In this document: one piece after another, positions 1 through 8,264 of the stretch
How positions within the stretch are numbered: the first letter of the stretch is position 1
Layout: each line of letters starts with the position of its first letter
Source: Bacillota bacterium
Lineage (GTDB): Bacteria > Bacillota > SHA-98 > UBA4971
DNA length: 32,621 nt
Reading direction: 5' to 3'
Assembly: GCA_012518595.1 (NCBI GenBank)
Contig: JAAYRV010000139.1
Coordinates: forward strand, 1 to 32,621
Position numbers and translations under genes: made by a program
Notes under the pieces: model-generated
Seen by the model: only the letters and a program-made list of their open reading frames with translations
Told to the model about the DNA's origin: nothing
Database searches by the model: none

Positions 1-325
1 CTCATTATCCGGTACGGCACGCAGCCTCGATGGGCCCTTCGTGCTTATACCTCCCCGCAGTAACGGGCGGGACCCGTCAAAGCCTACTCTCATAATGGAA
101 CCACAACACAACTTGTGCATGCGACCCGGTTTCGGTTTGCGCTCCGGGGGGTGTTTCAACCGGTACGTGGTGCCGGGCTTTCACCGTCCCCGGCTCGCTT
201 AGACTCTGTAGCCAGTCTACTTATCCCCATCATAGCTTTTTCTTATCATGACATTCGATCGTATCGTCTTCATCCTGCATACTTTTGCACCTGCGCAGGT
301 TCTTTTACCAGGATGTGCCGATTTA
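1..325 (-). ncRNA. T-box riboswitch leader, 3' end cut off by the window edge
   Basis: Read on the minus strand, this stretch has the ordered landmarks of a T-box leader. The GGGATAAGTAGAC element lies at 215-227. The distal Stem I element AGCGAGCCGGGG followed by GGTGAAAGCCCGG lies at 173-199. The specifier-loop side GAA...CCGGAGC lies at 141-157. The Stem II/III element GACGGGTCCCGCCCGTTAC then GCGGGG lies at 53-78. The leader runs off the window just after AATGAG, which is where the antiterminator core (GGTGGNACCGCG) would be expected, so that core and the regulated gene lie to the left. T-boxes sense uncharged tRNA and usually control aminoacyl-tRNA synthetase or amino-acid genes. The specifier cannot be fixed by eye: AAC, ACA and CAC are all possible in 141-157, so no amino acid is assigned. 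Confidence 0.85.
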
Positions 326-330
326 CGCAT

Positions 331-359
331 ACTCTAGCATGGACTGCCAGACTTGTCAA
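331..359 (-). promoter_or_regulatory. Sigma-A-type promoter of the T-box leader
   Basis: On the minus strand a perfect TTGACA (354-359) is followed by a 17-nt spacer and TAGAGT (331-336, 4 of 6 matches). Transcription would start near 325, just ahead of the T-box Stem I. The -35 box lies inside the last codons of the upstream GH13 gene and the -10 overlaps its stop codon. Confidence 0.75.
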
Positions 360-2367
360 GGATTTTTCCGGAGCATTGTTCGGAGCATGCCGAGTATGGA
401 CCGACCAAGACACGCGCTTGAAAAGGGCCTAAGTCATGAATCCGCAATCGTCCGCCGGAGATCACGTGAGATTGCCCTGTAAAAGCGTCAACAAAAACCA
501 TACCGTCAGCGACGTTGTCCGGAGAGAGGTCCAATGATGCGCCGGTGTCTCCTGCGCATATTACGACCGCTACAACTTCGCCCTCATAAGCACGGGTGAA
601 CGCGAATGTCCGTGTGGGATCATCAGCCAGTAGCCAACGCATGTTCCCGCGCCTTAGCGCAATACTGCTCTTTCGTAGATAGATTAGGTTTTGATATAAC
701 TGAAGAAGCTCCCGATCCTGTTTAGACTCATCCCAGATCATGGTCCCACGGCACCCGGGATCCTTAGCCCCCGTCATCCCGATTTCGTCGCCATAATAAA
801 TCATAGGGGTGCCTGGATAGGTCATCTGAAACACAATTGCAGGAATAATCTGCTTCTTGCTTCCACAGAAAGCAGTAAGCGCTCGCTCTGTGTCATGGCT
901 GCCCAATAAGTTCAGGAGGACCATTGATGCAGCATCGGGATAATCAGCCCTTGTGGACTCAAGCCTAGTCATTAAATCCGAAGCTTCACACGTCTTTCTT
1001 GCGAAGAAGTCCAAGACTGCGTCACGGAATACATAATTCATGACTGCGTCGAACTGATCCCCTTGAAGCCAAGGACTTCCGTTGTGCCAAATCTCACCTA
1101 CGATATATGCGTCAGGATTGATCTCCTTAACATGGTCGCGAAATTCTCTCCAAAAAAAGTGGCCGATCTCATTGGGAACATCCAATCGCCATCCGTCAAC
1201 CCCTAATTCCATCCAGTATCTGACTACGTTCAAGATGTAACCGCGAACCTCAAGGTTTTCCATGTTAAGCTGAGGCAAGTCCGGAAATCCCCACCATGCC
1301 TCATAATTGGGTTTTGGCGCCCTGCGGATTGGGAAATCGTGAATATGGTACCAGTCCGCATAACGGGAATCTCGACCTTTCTTGACAATATCTTGAAATG
1401 CCCAGAAGGTGTATCCTGTATGATTGAAAACCCCGTCCAGAACAACTCTGATTCCCGCATCATGGAGCGCGGATACCATTTCTTTGAACTTGTCCAGGTC
1501 GCCAAAACTCGGATCAATCTTCATGTAGTCGGACGTATCGTACTTGTGATTTGACGGCGCCTCAAAAATAGGATTAAACCAAATTGCGGTAATCCCAAGC
1601 TCCTCGAGGTAGGGGATATTGTCTATGACTCCCTGGAAGTCACCGCCGAAAAAGTCACCGGTTGTCGGAGTTCCACCCCAGCTACGAACAGCAAATGGAT
1701 CATTGGTCGGGTCGCCGTTTGCGAATCTCTCGGGAAATATCTGATAAAATACAGCATCCTTCACCCACTCCGGGGGCTCGAAGACCGGAACCCCGGCAAG
1801 ATCCAACTCAAATAAGTCATCTGTATCAGGCACATCCTGGCTTACCCCTCCGGCAGTGTACCAAACCTTCGTGTTACCGTCTTTCAGAGCGAATCGATAA
1901 TACAAGAGACCTTCCGAAGCCGGAATCTCTGCTCGATAATACGTAAAACCCCCGACAGTCGCATAAGGCTCCATAAGTGCATTCCGGCAGACGCCGCCGG
2001 CTGCCCTCTTGTCAGAGTTATCGCCAAAACCATCGCGCCCGGATGGGCTCAACACGTACTCCATGCGGACTTCTTCTACATCAGATGTCCTGGCCCGCAG
2101 TCTGATAGCAACGGTTTCACGGTCTTTGCGTTCAACGTACGGGGACGTCTTTTCATGTCGGAACGCTTCCGTCACTATCTCGCCGTCTCCCATGCTACAC
2201 GGAGCTTTTAGCAATTCCAGGTCACCGACTACGGTGACTGACTTCTTTCCCCCGTAAGCGTCGTCACGGAACTCCTCTGCTTTCATGTCTCGAACCCACA
2301 CCGTCCCATCCACGACAAACTTGTTGCATACCCTGTATCTCTCCATGCTAACCCGGGGGCTCCACAC
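334..2367 (-). CDS. Neopullulanase / cyclomaltodextrinase-type GH13 alpha-glucanase
   Basis: A 677-aa alpha-amylase-family enzyme. Residues about 45-190 resemble the CBM34 N-terminal domain of neopullulanases and maltogenic amylases. The (beta/alpha)8 domain then begins with DAVFYQIFPERFANGD. The four conserved GH13 regions are visible: DGVFNH (311-316), GWRLDVPNE with nucleophile D396, VGEIWH with acid/base E425, and LLGSHDT with H491-D492. There is no signal peptide, so it probably acts in the cytoplasm on imported maltodextrins, cyclodextrins or pullulan fragments, releasing maltose, panose or glucose. The GTG start at 2367 is preceded by AGGTGG seven bases upstream; an ATG at 2346 is possible but has a poorer ribosome binding site. 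It follows the GH57 gene by 85 bp with no visible terminator, so the two are probably one operon. The exact substrate cannot be told from sequence. Confidence 0.92.
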   Translation of the reverse strand: MWSPRVSMERYRVCNKFVVDGTVWVRDMKAEEFRDDAYGGKKSVTVVGDLELLKAPCSMGDGEIVTEAFRHEKTSPYVERKDRETVAIRLRARTSDVEEVRMEYVLSPSGRDGFGDNSDKRAAGGVCRNALMEPYATVGGFTYYRAEIPASEGLLYYRFALKDGNTKVWYTAGGVSQDVPDTDDLFELDLAGVPVFEPPEWVKDAVFYQIFPERFANGDPTNDPFAVRSWGGTPTTGDFFGGDFQGVIDNIPYLEELGITAIWFNPIFEAPSNHKYDTSDYMKIDPSFGDLDKFKEMVSALHDAGIRVVLDGVFNHTGYTFWAFQDIVKKGRDSRYADWYHIHDFPIRRAPKPNYEAWWGFPDLPQLNMENLEVRGYILNVVRYWMELGVDGWRLDVPNEIGHFFWREFRDHVKEINPDAYIVGEIWHNGSPWLQGDQFDAVMNYVFRDAVLDFFARKTCEASDLMTRLESTRADYPDAASMVLLNLLGSHDTERALTAFCGSKKQIIPAIVFQMTYPGTPMIYYGDEIGMTGAKDPGCRGTMIWDESKQDRELLQLYQNLIYLRKSSIALRRGNMRWLLADDPTRTFAFTRAYEGEVVAVVICAGDTGASLDLSPDNVADGMVFVDAFTGQSHVISGGRLRIHDLGPFQARVLVGPYSACSEQCSGKILDKSGSPC

Positions 2368-2452
2368 CTCGAGACCACCTGGTTCTTGACCTTAACCCCC
2401 GGGAATTACAGCATGGAGATATCTCAGTCCCTTCCGAGAATAAACAGACTCT

Positions 2453-5400
2453 TCACTTCTCCAAACCATACACCATAGGCACTTCAGCCAGCTTGCCTGT
2501 GTTTACGTCATAGGCGCCCAGAATCTCTTCCTGCGTCATTCCTGGAGGGGCCAGGAGATCCAAGACGTTGGGATTTATGTTTGAATCGTGCCCGCCTCCG
2601 AGCCTCCACTCTTGCGCAGTCTCTTGGACTTCTCTCACCCTAAGGTTACCGGTGGCGGCATAACCTTCCTGACTCAAAATGAATACCTGGTACCCCCAGT
2701 GTGGTTTAGGCTCACCCAGGACAGATTTGGGTACATGGATGGAGATAACGTTGTTTAGCGTATCTACGCTCACTCTTACCGCTCCGTCAAGTTCTCTCCC
2801 GTCAGATGTGAAAATGCTTTGCATCCAGCCTTCCATCCAAATAGCGTACTCCCATGCGCATTCCGGTGAGAACACCACGTTCCGCCCGCCCAAGGCTTTA
2901 GTTTCTCCTGAACTGTGCTTGCCGTCAGTGTCAATGTAAATGTCGATAGTCTGCAGGGCAACTCCAATCGGCGAGTTCCATGGGTTTGTGATTTCACCCG
3001 CAAACTCAACTTGGAATACAATATCGTCCTTTACGTCAACTACTTCAAAGGACAACATATCAAACACGCCTGGCGTAAATACCGGGCTCAGTGGATACGT
3101 GTATGAGCCTGGACCGTAGTCATCACCCTGTGGATCATCCCACCTAAAGAGGGTGGTTCCTACGACGACTTCAGGCACCCTGAACGCACAAGGCCCCTCG
3201 TAAGGAATCATATCCGCATTCTTTCCCTCTCGCGAAGCCACTGCAGCAAGACTTACAACGTCTCCCGGTTTCAGATTGATATCTGTAAACGGCAGCTTTA
3301 TCTCAATAGTGTGATCCACGCCTGATGTGGTTATCGGTCTTGCGTCAACCCATTGCTCGTTGCCGTCGGCAAATGCTAACTTAGCTTTTGCAGTTCCGGG
3401 CCTGGGTATCTCCTGAAAATCCACAAGGATTTCTGTCCCCGGAGAAAATCCGACTACTGTCGCATCCGGCCCTTCCTGACTCCACCGTGGCATGCTGTTG
3501 ACTTCCATCAGTCTGGGATTTGTGAGATACAAAGCCACTGATGAGTCGGTACCATAGAAGTCCTTGAGTCCGCCCTTCAAATCCACACGAACATAGAGGT
3601 TCTCGGCGTCAACTCCCAACCATAAGGCACGCAAAACATTTTCGGCGGCTTCGCCGGGAAGAGGAGCCGCCTCTTGCTTGAAGTAAAGAGCAGCCTGATT
3701 CCACTCACCGGGCCGGATTATGCCGTCAGCCTCAGCCTCCCTCATGAAATCCTTCATCTTCTCGTCAGGTGCCGCAGGCTCTTTCGGAATAATCGGCATG
3801 TATAAGTATGCCGGCACAGGCAGACCTATATAGGAGTAAACATTCTGCAGGTGGACCCTGAAGAGTTCGTCAAAAGCATGATCCTGCCCGGAATCCTGGT
3901 CATCCCCGTACCACCAAAACCAGTCACTTCCTTCAGCTGCATAAAACTCATCCCACGCCTTTTCAACCATACTCATCTCGCCGGCATCCGCTTTCCCGGC
4001 GGCTGCTTCCTGAGTATACTCAGCTAAGACGCGCCTGGCTTTGGCAAGGTAGTCCCATGCCCTGTTCTCTTCAGTCTCACCTATCCAAATCTCAAGATTG
4101 CTGTCAATCCACGATCCTGTGAAAAGCTTGGGGATCTTCGTGGTTGCGGGATGCTCTTTAAGGAATTCGCTTACAGTGACAGGTCGGAACCTAGGATCGC
4201 TATTCAACATCTCATAAAGGGTATGGAGGAACTCCTTACCGTCATTCTCGTAATACTCCCAGCAGTTCTCTCCGTCAAGGGCAATAGTTATAATATGCGG
4301 GCCAGGCTTTCCGGATAAGTCGCGCCTGACTTTCCCCAAATAGTCCATGAAATCCATGGCAGCAGCGCGACCATTCATTCCCGTATAGCTGAACCCAACC
4401 TTATCCGACAGCACGATATCACGGAAAAGGATTGTCACTGTCTTGCCGTTTTCTTCGACGAGATAAGGCTTATACATGAGATCCGGACGAGTCACGTTAC
4501 CTGTGCCGTCCCGCAGACTTATCCCCAGGGAGCGGGCTAGAATTCCTTCGCTGGATACCATCCATTGAAATCCGGCATCATGGATAAGCCCAACAATATC
4601 CTGGCCTACAGCCTGTTCAGACGGCCAAAGGCCCCTGGGCCTCCTTCCGAAATGATCCTCATATGACTCAATCGCCATCTGAAGCTGTGCCTCGACATCT
4701 TCAGGATATGCAAAAGGCTCTCCCGGAAGTTCCAAATTCGGACTCGCAACACGCGCAAGCCTCACATCGTAGAGAAGTGGCATAATTGGATGATAAAATG
4801 GGGTAGTGGTCACTTCAATCTGTCCTGAATCCTGCATCTCCCTGTGAAGCGGGATGACCTTTCCCACAATGTCTATGTGTTTTGCCAAGACCTTTTCTTT
4901 CTCTTCTTCAGTGAAACCTTGCCCTTTTTCTGCAAGGCCTTGCATAACAGGGTCTTCCTCTATGAAGTCCGGATCGAGCCAAGCCAGATTGAACCAGACT
5001 TGGAGATCTCTAAAATCGTCTTCTGTGAATCGCTCAATTGCCGCGGAAATTGAGCTGTCTGAGACAGTCTCACCACGCTTCAGAAGAAGCTGCCAGTACC
5101 TTGGGTACTTCTTAATCATTTGCTCCCAATTGGCGTCAAAGAACCTTCTCAGGATAAAGTCCTTATCTTCCCCGGTCAGATTAGATGCCGGTTTCTCGCT
5201 GAGAATCAATTGAATATCTTTTGCGCCTTCTGAGTACTCATCAAGTTGGAAGATTAATGAAGGGACAAGATTAAATGTAGCATGCACATTCGGGTAATCT
5301 TTTAGAATCGCAGCCATATCATAGTAATCCTTTGCAGCATGCATCCTGACCCACGGCATCATGTACAATCCCGTCGCAGTGTTCTTGTAAAACGGTTGAT

Positions 5401-5524
5401 GATTATGCCAAATAAGAGCCACGTATAACGGCTCATCCTGAGCTGACACAATTGTGGGCGCCAGACCTACTACAACCGCCATGAGCACCAGAACTGCCGA
5501 AGCTCTTAAAACCCACCGTTCCAT
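2453..5524 (-). CDS. Secreted GH57 glycoside hydrolase, amylopullulanase-like, with C-terminal DOMON-type domain
   Basis: A 1023-aa exported enzyme. Residues 1-28 are a signal peptide (basic start, hydrophobic core, cleavage near VSA-QD). The GH57 domain follows: WHNHQP at 39-44, TTTPFYHPI near 239-247, WPSE with candidate nucleophile E303, and ALDGENCWE with candidate acid/base D417. After the catalytic part, residues about 620-1010 look like beta-rich binding modules. The last one, starting near WDDPQGDDYGPG, resembles the glucodextranase-type DOMON domain found at the end of amylopullulanases. It probably breaks alpha-1,4 and alpha-1,6 links in starch or pullulan outside the cell and feeds oligosaccharides to the GH13 enzyme encoded next. 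The ATG is preceded by AGGGGGT about 11 bases upstream. No S-layer or transmembrane anchor is evident at the C-terminus, so the protein may be released. Confidence 0.9.
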   Translation of the reverse strand: MERWVLRASAVLVLMAVVVGLAPTIVSAQDEPLYVALIWHNHQPFYKNTATGLYMMPWVRMHAAKDYYDMAAILKDYPNVHATFNLVPSLIFQLDEYSEGAKDIQLILSEKPASNLTGEDKDFILRRFFDANWEQMIKKYPRYWQLLLKRGETVSDSSISAAIERFTEDDFRDLQVWFNLAWLDPDFIEEDPVMQGLAEKGQGFTEEEKEKVLAKHIDIVGKVIPLHREMQDSGQIEVTTTPFYHPIMPLLYDVRLARVASPNLELPGEPFAYPEDVEAQLQMAIESYEDHFGRRPRGLWPSEQAVGQDIVGLIHDAGFQWMVSSEGILARSLGISLRDGTGNVTRPDLMYKPYLVEENGKTVTILFRDIVLSDKVGFSYTGMNGRAAAMDFMDYLGKVRRDLSGKPGPHIITIALDGENCWEYYENDGKEFLHTLYEMLNSDPRFRPVTVSEFLKEHPATTKIPKLFTGSWIDSNLEIWIGETEENRAWDYLAKARRVLAEYTQEAAAGKADAGEMSMVEKAWDEFYAAEGSDWFWWYGDDQDSGQDHAFDELFRVHLQNVYSYIGLPVPAYLYMPIIPKEPAAPDEKMKDFMREAEADGIIRPGEWNQAALYFKQEAAPLPGEAAENVLRALWLGVDAENLYVRVDLKGGLKDFYGTDSSVALYLTNPRLMEVNSMPRWSQEGPDATVVGFSPGTEILVDFQEIPRPGTAKAKLAFADGNEQWVDARPITTSGVDHTIEIKLPFTDINLKPGDVVSLAAVASREGKNADMIPYEGPCAFRVPEVVVGTTLFRWDDPQGDDYGPGSYTYPLSPVFTPGVFDMLSFEVVDVKDDIVFQVEFAGEITNPWNSPIGVALQTIDIYIDTDGKHSSGETKALGGRNVVFSPECAWEYAIWMEGWMQSIFTSDGRELDGAVRVSVDTLNNVISIHVPKSVLGEPKPHWGYQVFILSQEGYAATGNLRVREVQETAQEWRLGGGHDSNINPNVLDLLAPPGMTQEEILGAYDVNTGKLAEVPMVYGLEK

Positions 5525-5736
5525 AGCTTAACGCTACCCCCTCTATATATTTGCCGACTATACCTTGTCAGCCCATACTTAAGGCACTTCAAGCGTCCCA
5601 TGTTTTTGACAGTTCCCCTTGCTTGCACATGGCAGATTTCAAAGGGCGCACGGTAAATCGGCCACAGGCAGCACGACTCTTCCACAACAAACCCGGCTAG
5701 GCGAACAGGCTATAACGTTATAGTGGTGCCGAAAGT
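5525..5736 (-). other. Long 5' leader of the GH57 operon
   Basis: About 200 bases lie between the predicted transcription start (near 5730) and the GH57 start codon. Apart from the palindrome at 5710-5723 and the ribosome binding site next to the gene, no riboswitch-like element or small gene is recognisable. Confidence 0.4.
5710..5723. promoter_or_regulatory. LacI-type palindromic operator
   Basis: CTATAACGTTATAG is a perfect 14-bp palindrome with the central CG step typical of LacI/MalR/CcpA-family operators. It sits at about +7 to +20 relative to the predicted start of the GH57 promoter, a position suited to repression. The cognate repressor is not encoded in the window. Regulation by maltose or starch is inferred from the downstream genes. 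Confidence 0.6.
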
Positions 5737-5765
5737 ATTATTGCATCCCATACTATGCGTGTCAA
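5737..5765 (-). promoter_or_regulatory. Strong sigma-A-type promoter of the GH57-GH13 operon
   Basis: On the minus strand TTGACA (5760-5765) is separated by exactly 17 nt from AATAAT (5737-5742, 5 of 6 matches). A TG one base upstream of the -10 gives an extended -10 element. The palindromic operator follows immediately downstream. Confidence 0.8.
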
Positions 5766-5890
5766 GGAAACACGTGCCAAACTAAATATTATGCTAATGA
5801 CATGATTCCGTTGCTGTACAAAAACGCGCGGACGCAGGTTTTCTCGGAGCATTCCATGTGTGATGCTGATATTACCCGGCAGTATATCAC

Positions 5891-5952
5891 GCCCGGGCCT
5901 GATAAGGCCAAACGAAAGCCTTCGTTCTCCGCAAGCCCTCTTCGGCCCGGGC
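5891..5952. repeat. Long inverted repeat just past the nucleotidase gene
   Basis: GCCCGGGCC (5891-5899) and GGCCCGGGC (5944-5952) are perfect 9-bp complements separated by 44 bases. A smaller AACGAA/TTCGTT hairpin lies inside the loop on the minus strand. It starts eight bases after the nucleotidase stop codon. No T-tract follows, so it is better described as a 3'-end stabilising structure or an atypical terminator than as a classical intrinsic terminator. Confidence 0.5.
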
Positions 5953-5959
5953 CAACATC

Positions 5960-7492
5960 CTATTTTACGACTATCCTTCCTTCAATGTCAGGAGACACCT
6001 TGTTCTGCGCTTTAATGTACCCGGCAAATATATCCCGCAACATCTCGCCGGATTCAAAAGCGACTTTGGCGTCCTTTAGCATGTCATAGCCATCGCCGCC
6101 TGCTGCAACAAAATCATTGGTCGCGACTGTGTAGGCCTTCTGCTCATCCAGTGGCTTATTGTCCACTGACACAGATACCACACGCTCACCGGGAGCTTTC
6201 GCAGGATCGAACTCAAACGAGAGGCCGGACACTTGAAGGAATGCGCCTAACTGATCCGGATACTCACTTACTGACCTTTCCAGAGCAGCCTTAATATTGG
6301 CGCCGGTTACCTCCAACACAACAAGGGTGTTATCAAACGGCAAGACAGTGAATACATCTCCAACAGTGATAGCGCCTGCATTAATCGATGCTCGAATCCC
6401 GCCGCCGTTTGTCAAGGCAATATCTGCGGATCCTGCATCACGCATAACATCAGCTACAAGATTCCCGAGATTGGTCTCTTTCGTTCTGACATTGGCTCGC
6501 TCTCCGTCAAGAGCGACAACAGCCTCACCGATGACCTCTCCGAGCTTCACTTCAAGCTCTTTGTTATAGGCCCTGACAATCTCCCCTATCTTGCTGTCAT
6601 CCACAACCTCAGGAGCGCAAGGAATAAGAGCACCTGCATAGTCAGTGACTTTGCCATCCTGATGACTGACTTCAAGACTACCCAGAGCTTGGGCATGTTC
6701 GCCTGATTGGACTATTATTGTGTCATTGACTCTCTCAGGCTGATCAAGCTTTGTGTGGCTATGTCCGCCGACGATAATATCAATACCTGGGACACTGGCG
6801 GCAAGCAACCTGTCATCATCGTACCCTATGTGTGTAAGTCCGATGACGAGGTCAACCTTCTCTTGGTTTCGGAGGTACGAAACCATCCAGCCTGAGACCT
6901 TGATTGGATCCAAGAATTCCAAGCCCTCAACGTTTTTCGGGTGTGTTACTGTAGGAGTATCAACTGTGGTTAATCCGAATATCCCTACTCTTTTTCCATC
7001 CACAGGCAGGATTACTGCGCCTGGGAACAGAGCGCGCCTGCTATCTGCCTCAATTGTATTTGCAGAAAGAAATACGAATTTCGCCTCTTCAGCCCTCTTT
7101 AGCAATGCAGCCTGACCGAAGTTGAATTCATGGTTACCTACTGCCATGGCATCGATTCCAATGGCTTCCAAAGCCTCGACCATGGGCTTACCTTCGAACA
7201 AATTGACAATGTTGGTCCCATGCAGTGCGTCTCCTGCATTTAGAATAATCACATTGTCGCCTTTCTCTCCGACGATATCTTCCACGAGCGTCGCCAATTT
7301 GATTAATCCACCGATAGGCGCATCGTCCTGTCCTTTAAAAGACTCAAGTCTACCATGGACATCATTCATATAGAGGATGACAACACCGTTCTCAGAAGCA
7401 GCTGCTAAACCTGCATATGCAGCACAAACAACAACCAATGCAACCACAAGAACCGGTAAACGAAGACCCTTCTTCCCTGGCATCCTTAACAT
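5960..7492 (-). CDS. Secreted UshA-type 5'-nucleotidase / metallophosphoesterase
   Basis: A 510-aa exported two-domain nucleotidase. Residues 1-32 form a signal peptide. The N-terminal calcineurin-like domain carries the dimetal ligands in order: D44 and H46 in NDVHG, D88 in NAGDALHG, N120-H121 in GNHEF, H221 in THIG, and H244/H246 in GGHSHT. The C-terminal 5'-nucleotidase domain contains TNGGGIRAS (361-369), which lines the substrate pocket, and NDFVAAGGDGYD (459-470). It probably dephosphorylates extracellular nucleotides or UDP-sugars to scavenge phosphate and nucleosides. No LPXTG motif or C-terminal membrane anchor is seen. The ATG at 7492 has GGAGGG six bases upstream. The nearest upstream gene is tRNA-Pro; the 256 bp between them shows no clear separate promoter. 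Confidence 0.9.
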   Translation of the reverse strand: MLRMPGKKGLRLPVLVVALVVVCAAYAGLAAASENGVVILYMNDVHGRLESFKGQDDAPIGGLIKLATLVEDIVGEKGDNVIILNAGDALHGTNIVNLFEGKPMVEALEAIGIDAMAVGNHEFNFGQAALLKRAEEAKFVFLSANTIEADSRRALFPGAVILPVDGKRVGIFGLTTVDTPTVTHPKNVEGLEFLDPIKVSGWMVSYLRNQEKVDLVIGLTHIGYDDDRLLAASVPGIDIIVGGHSHTKLDQPERVNDTIIVQSGEHAQALGSLEVSHQDGKVTDYAGALIPCAPEVVDDSKIGEIVRAYNKELEVKLGEVIGEAVVALDGERANVRTKETNLGNLVADVMRDAGSADIALTNGGGIRASINAGAITVGDVFTVLPFDNTLVVLEVTGANIKAALERSVSEYPDQLGAFLQVSGLSFEFDPAKAPGERVVSVSVDNKPLDEQKAYTVATNDFVAAGGDGYDMLKDAKVAFESGEMLRDIFAGYIKAQNKVSPDIEGRIVVK

Positions 7493-7633
7493 ATACGACC
7501 CTCCTAATTAAGTCCTTGATGAACCTCTTTTAATTATTCTCCGAAAACCAGCTTTTCCCTTCATAGGTTTACTTCACCAGCTGCCTGAGTTGGTTGAGGA
7601 TAGCGCAGAATTGAATCGCAATGCCATTGTCTC

Positions 7634-7657
7634 TGGAGTAAATAGTGGAGTAAATAG
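7634..7657. repeat. 12-bp perfect tandem duplication
   Basis: TGGAGTAAATAG occurs twice head to tail, in the gap between tRNA-Pro and the nucleotidase gene. No function is apparent. The rest of this roughly 255-bp gap (7493-7748) shows only a weak GC stem followed by a T-rich run (minus strand, about 7685-7735) that might end the tRNA transcript. Confidence 0.6.
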
Positions 7658-7748
7658 AAAACAGCAGACTCATGGTCGACTGGAGGTTGAAAAAAGAAAG
7701 AGGTCCATAACCGGTTGGTCGCGTGTTGAGAACCAGGTGATAGGCTAA

Positions 7749-7826
<78 letters not shown>

Positions 7827-7848
7827 AATTTGATGTCGAGAAGCAATC

Positions 7849-7891
7849 GACGGACCGTCGAGGTTATTGACGGACTGACGGACGGACCGTC
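7849..7891. repeat. Duplicated 11-bp palindrome in the tRNA-Pro leader
   Basis: GACGGACCGTC, an 11-base inverted repeat with a single central base, occurs at 7849-7859 and 7881-7891, 32 bp apart. A degenerate third copy (GACGGACTGAC) lies at 7869-7879. The copies sit between the tRNA-Pro promoter and the mature tRNA, so they are transcribed as the precursor's 5' leader. They could be protein-binding sites about three helical turns apart, or RNA hairpins. Confidence 0.55.
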
Positions 7892-7907
7892 TTTGGGTGA
7901 CAACGAT

Positions 7908-7936
7908 AGTATACGCGAAGCCGGACTCTATGTCAA
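7908..7936 (-). promoter_or_regulatory. Near-consensus promoter of tRNA-Pro
   Basis: On the minus strand TTGACA (7931-7936), a 17-nt spacer and TATACT (7908-7913, 5 of 6 matches). The predicted start near 7901 leaves a leader of about 75 nt ahead of the tRNA. Confidence 0.85.
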
Positions 7937-8227
7937 ACCTCTGAAAGAAGGCATCTTTTTGCCCTTAAGAGCCTGAGCTCGACTGTGGTTACAAGCTTCA
8001 TAAACCTCGTTCCGTTTGTCAGCGTGTTAGGAGCGAGAATCTTCCTTGGGGAACCGGTGTCTTTCACTAGACTGCTAGGAGGGATCCTAACAGTCACAGG
8101 CGTATACCTCGTTAGTTCTCAGGATACACCTTCTATACAAGCACCCTGCGTCGAATCTACACAGACAGCCTGCCCCACAGCCACACGTGGATCCTGCCCA
8201 GGATCACATATACGCCATGATTCATAA
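7911..8227 (+). pseudogene. Remnant of an EamA/DMT-family transporter (C-terminal end only)
   Basis: The forward frame entered after a TAG at 7908-7910 encodes, from 7952 to about 8125, a stretch typical of the end of an EamA (drug/metabolite transporter) domain: a segment like NLVPFVSVLGARIFLGEP followed by LLGGILTVTGVYLVS, corresponding to the last two transmembrane helices. The remaining 8-9 helices are absent, there is no ribosome binding site or proper start, and the tRNA-Pro promoter lies antisense at its 5' end. It therefore looks like the leftover of a deleted transporter gene. The tail to the stop at 8225-8227 is not homologous-looking. Confidence 0.7.
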
Positions 8228-8264
8228 CATGCCCCTTAACCGCATGGCACCAATATCGCAGCAG

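Noticed and set aside
1-120. GC-rich, highly structured left edge resembling rRNA sequence
   Set aside because: The reverse strand has the ordered T-box landmarks through position 227 and a promoter upstream; no rRNA signature regions were found.
8190-8206. GATCCTG/CAGGATC short palindrome downstream of rdgB
   Set aside because: A 2-base spacer leaves no workable RNA loop and no T-tract follows; probably chance.
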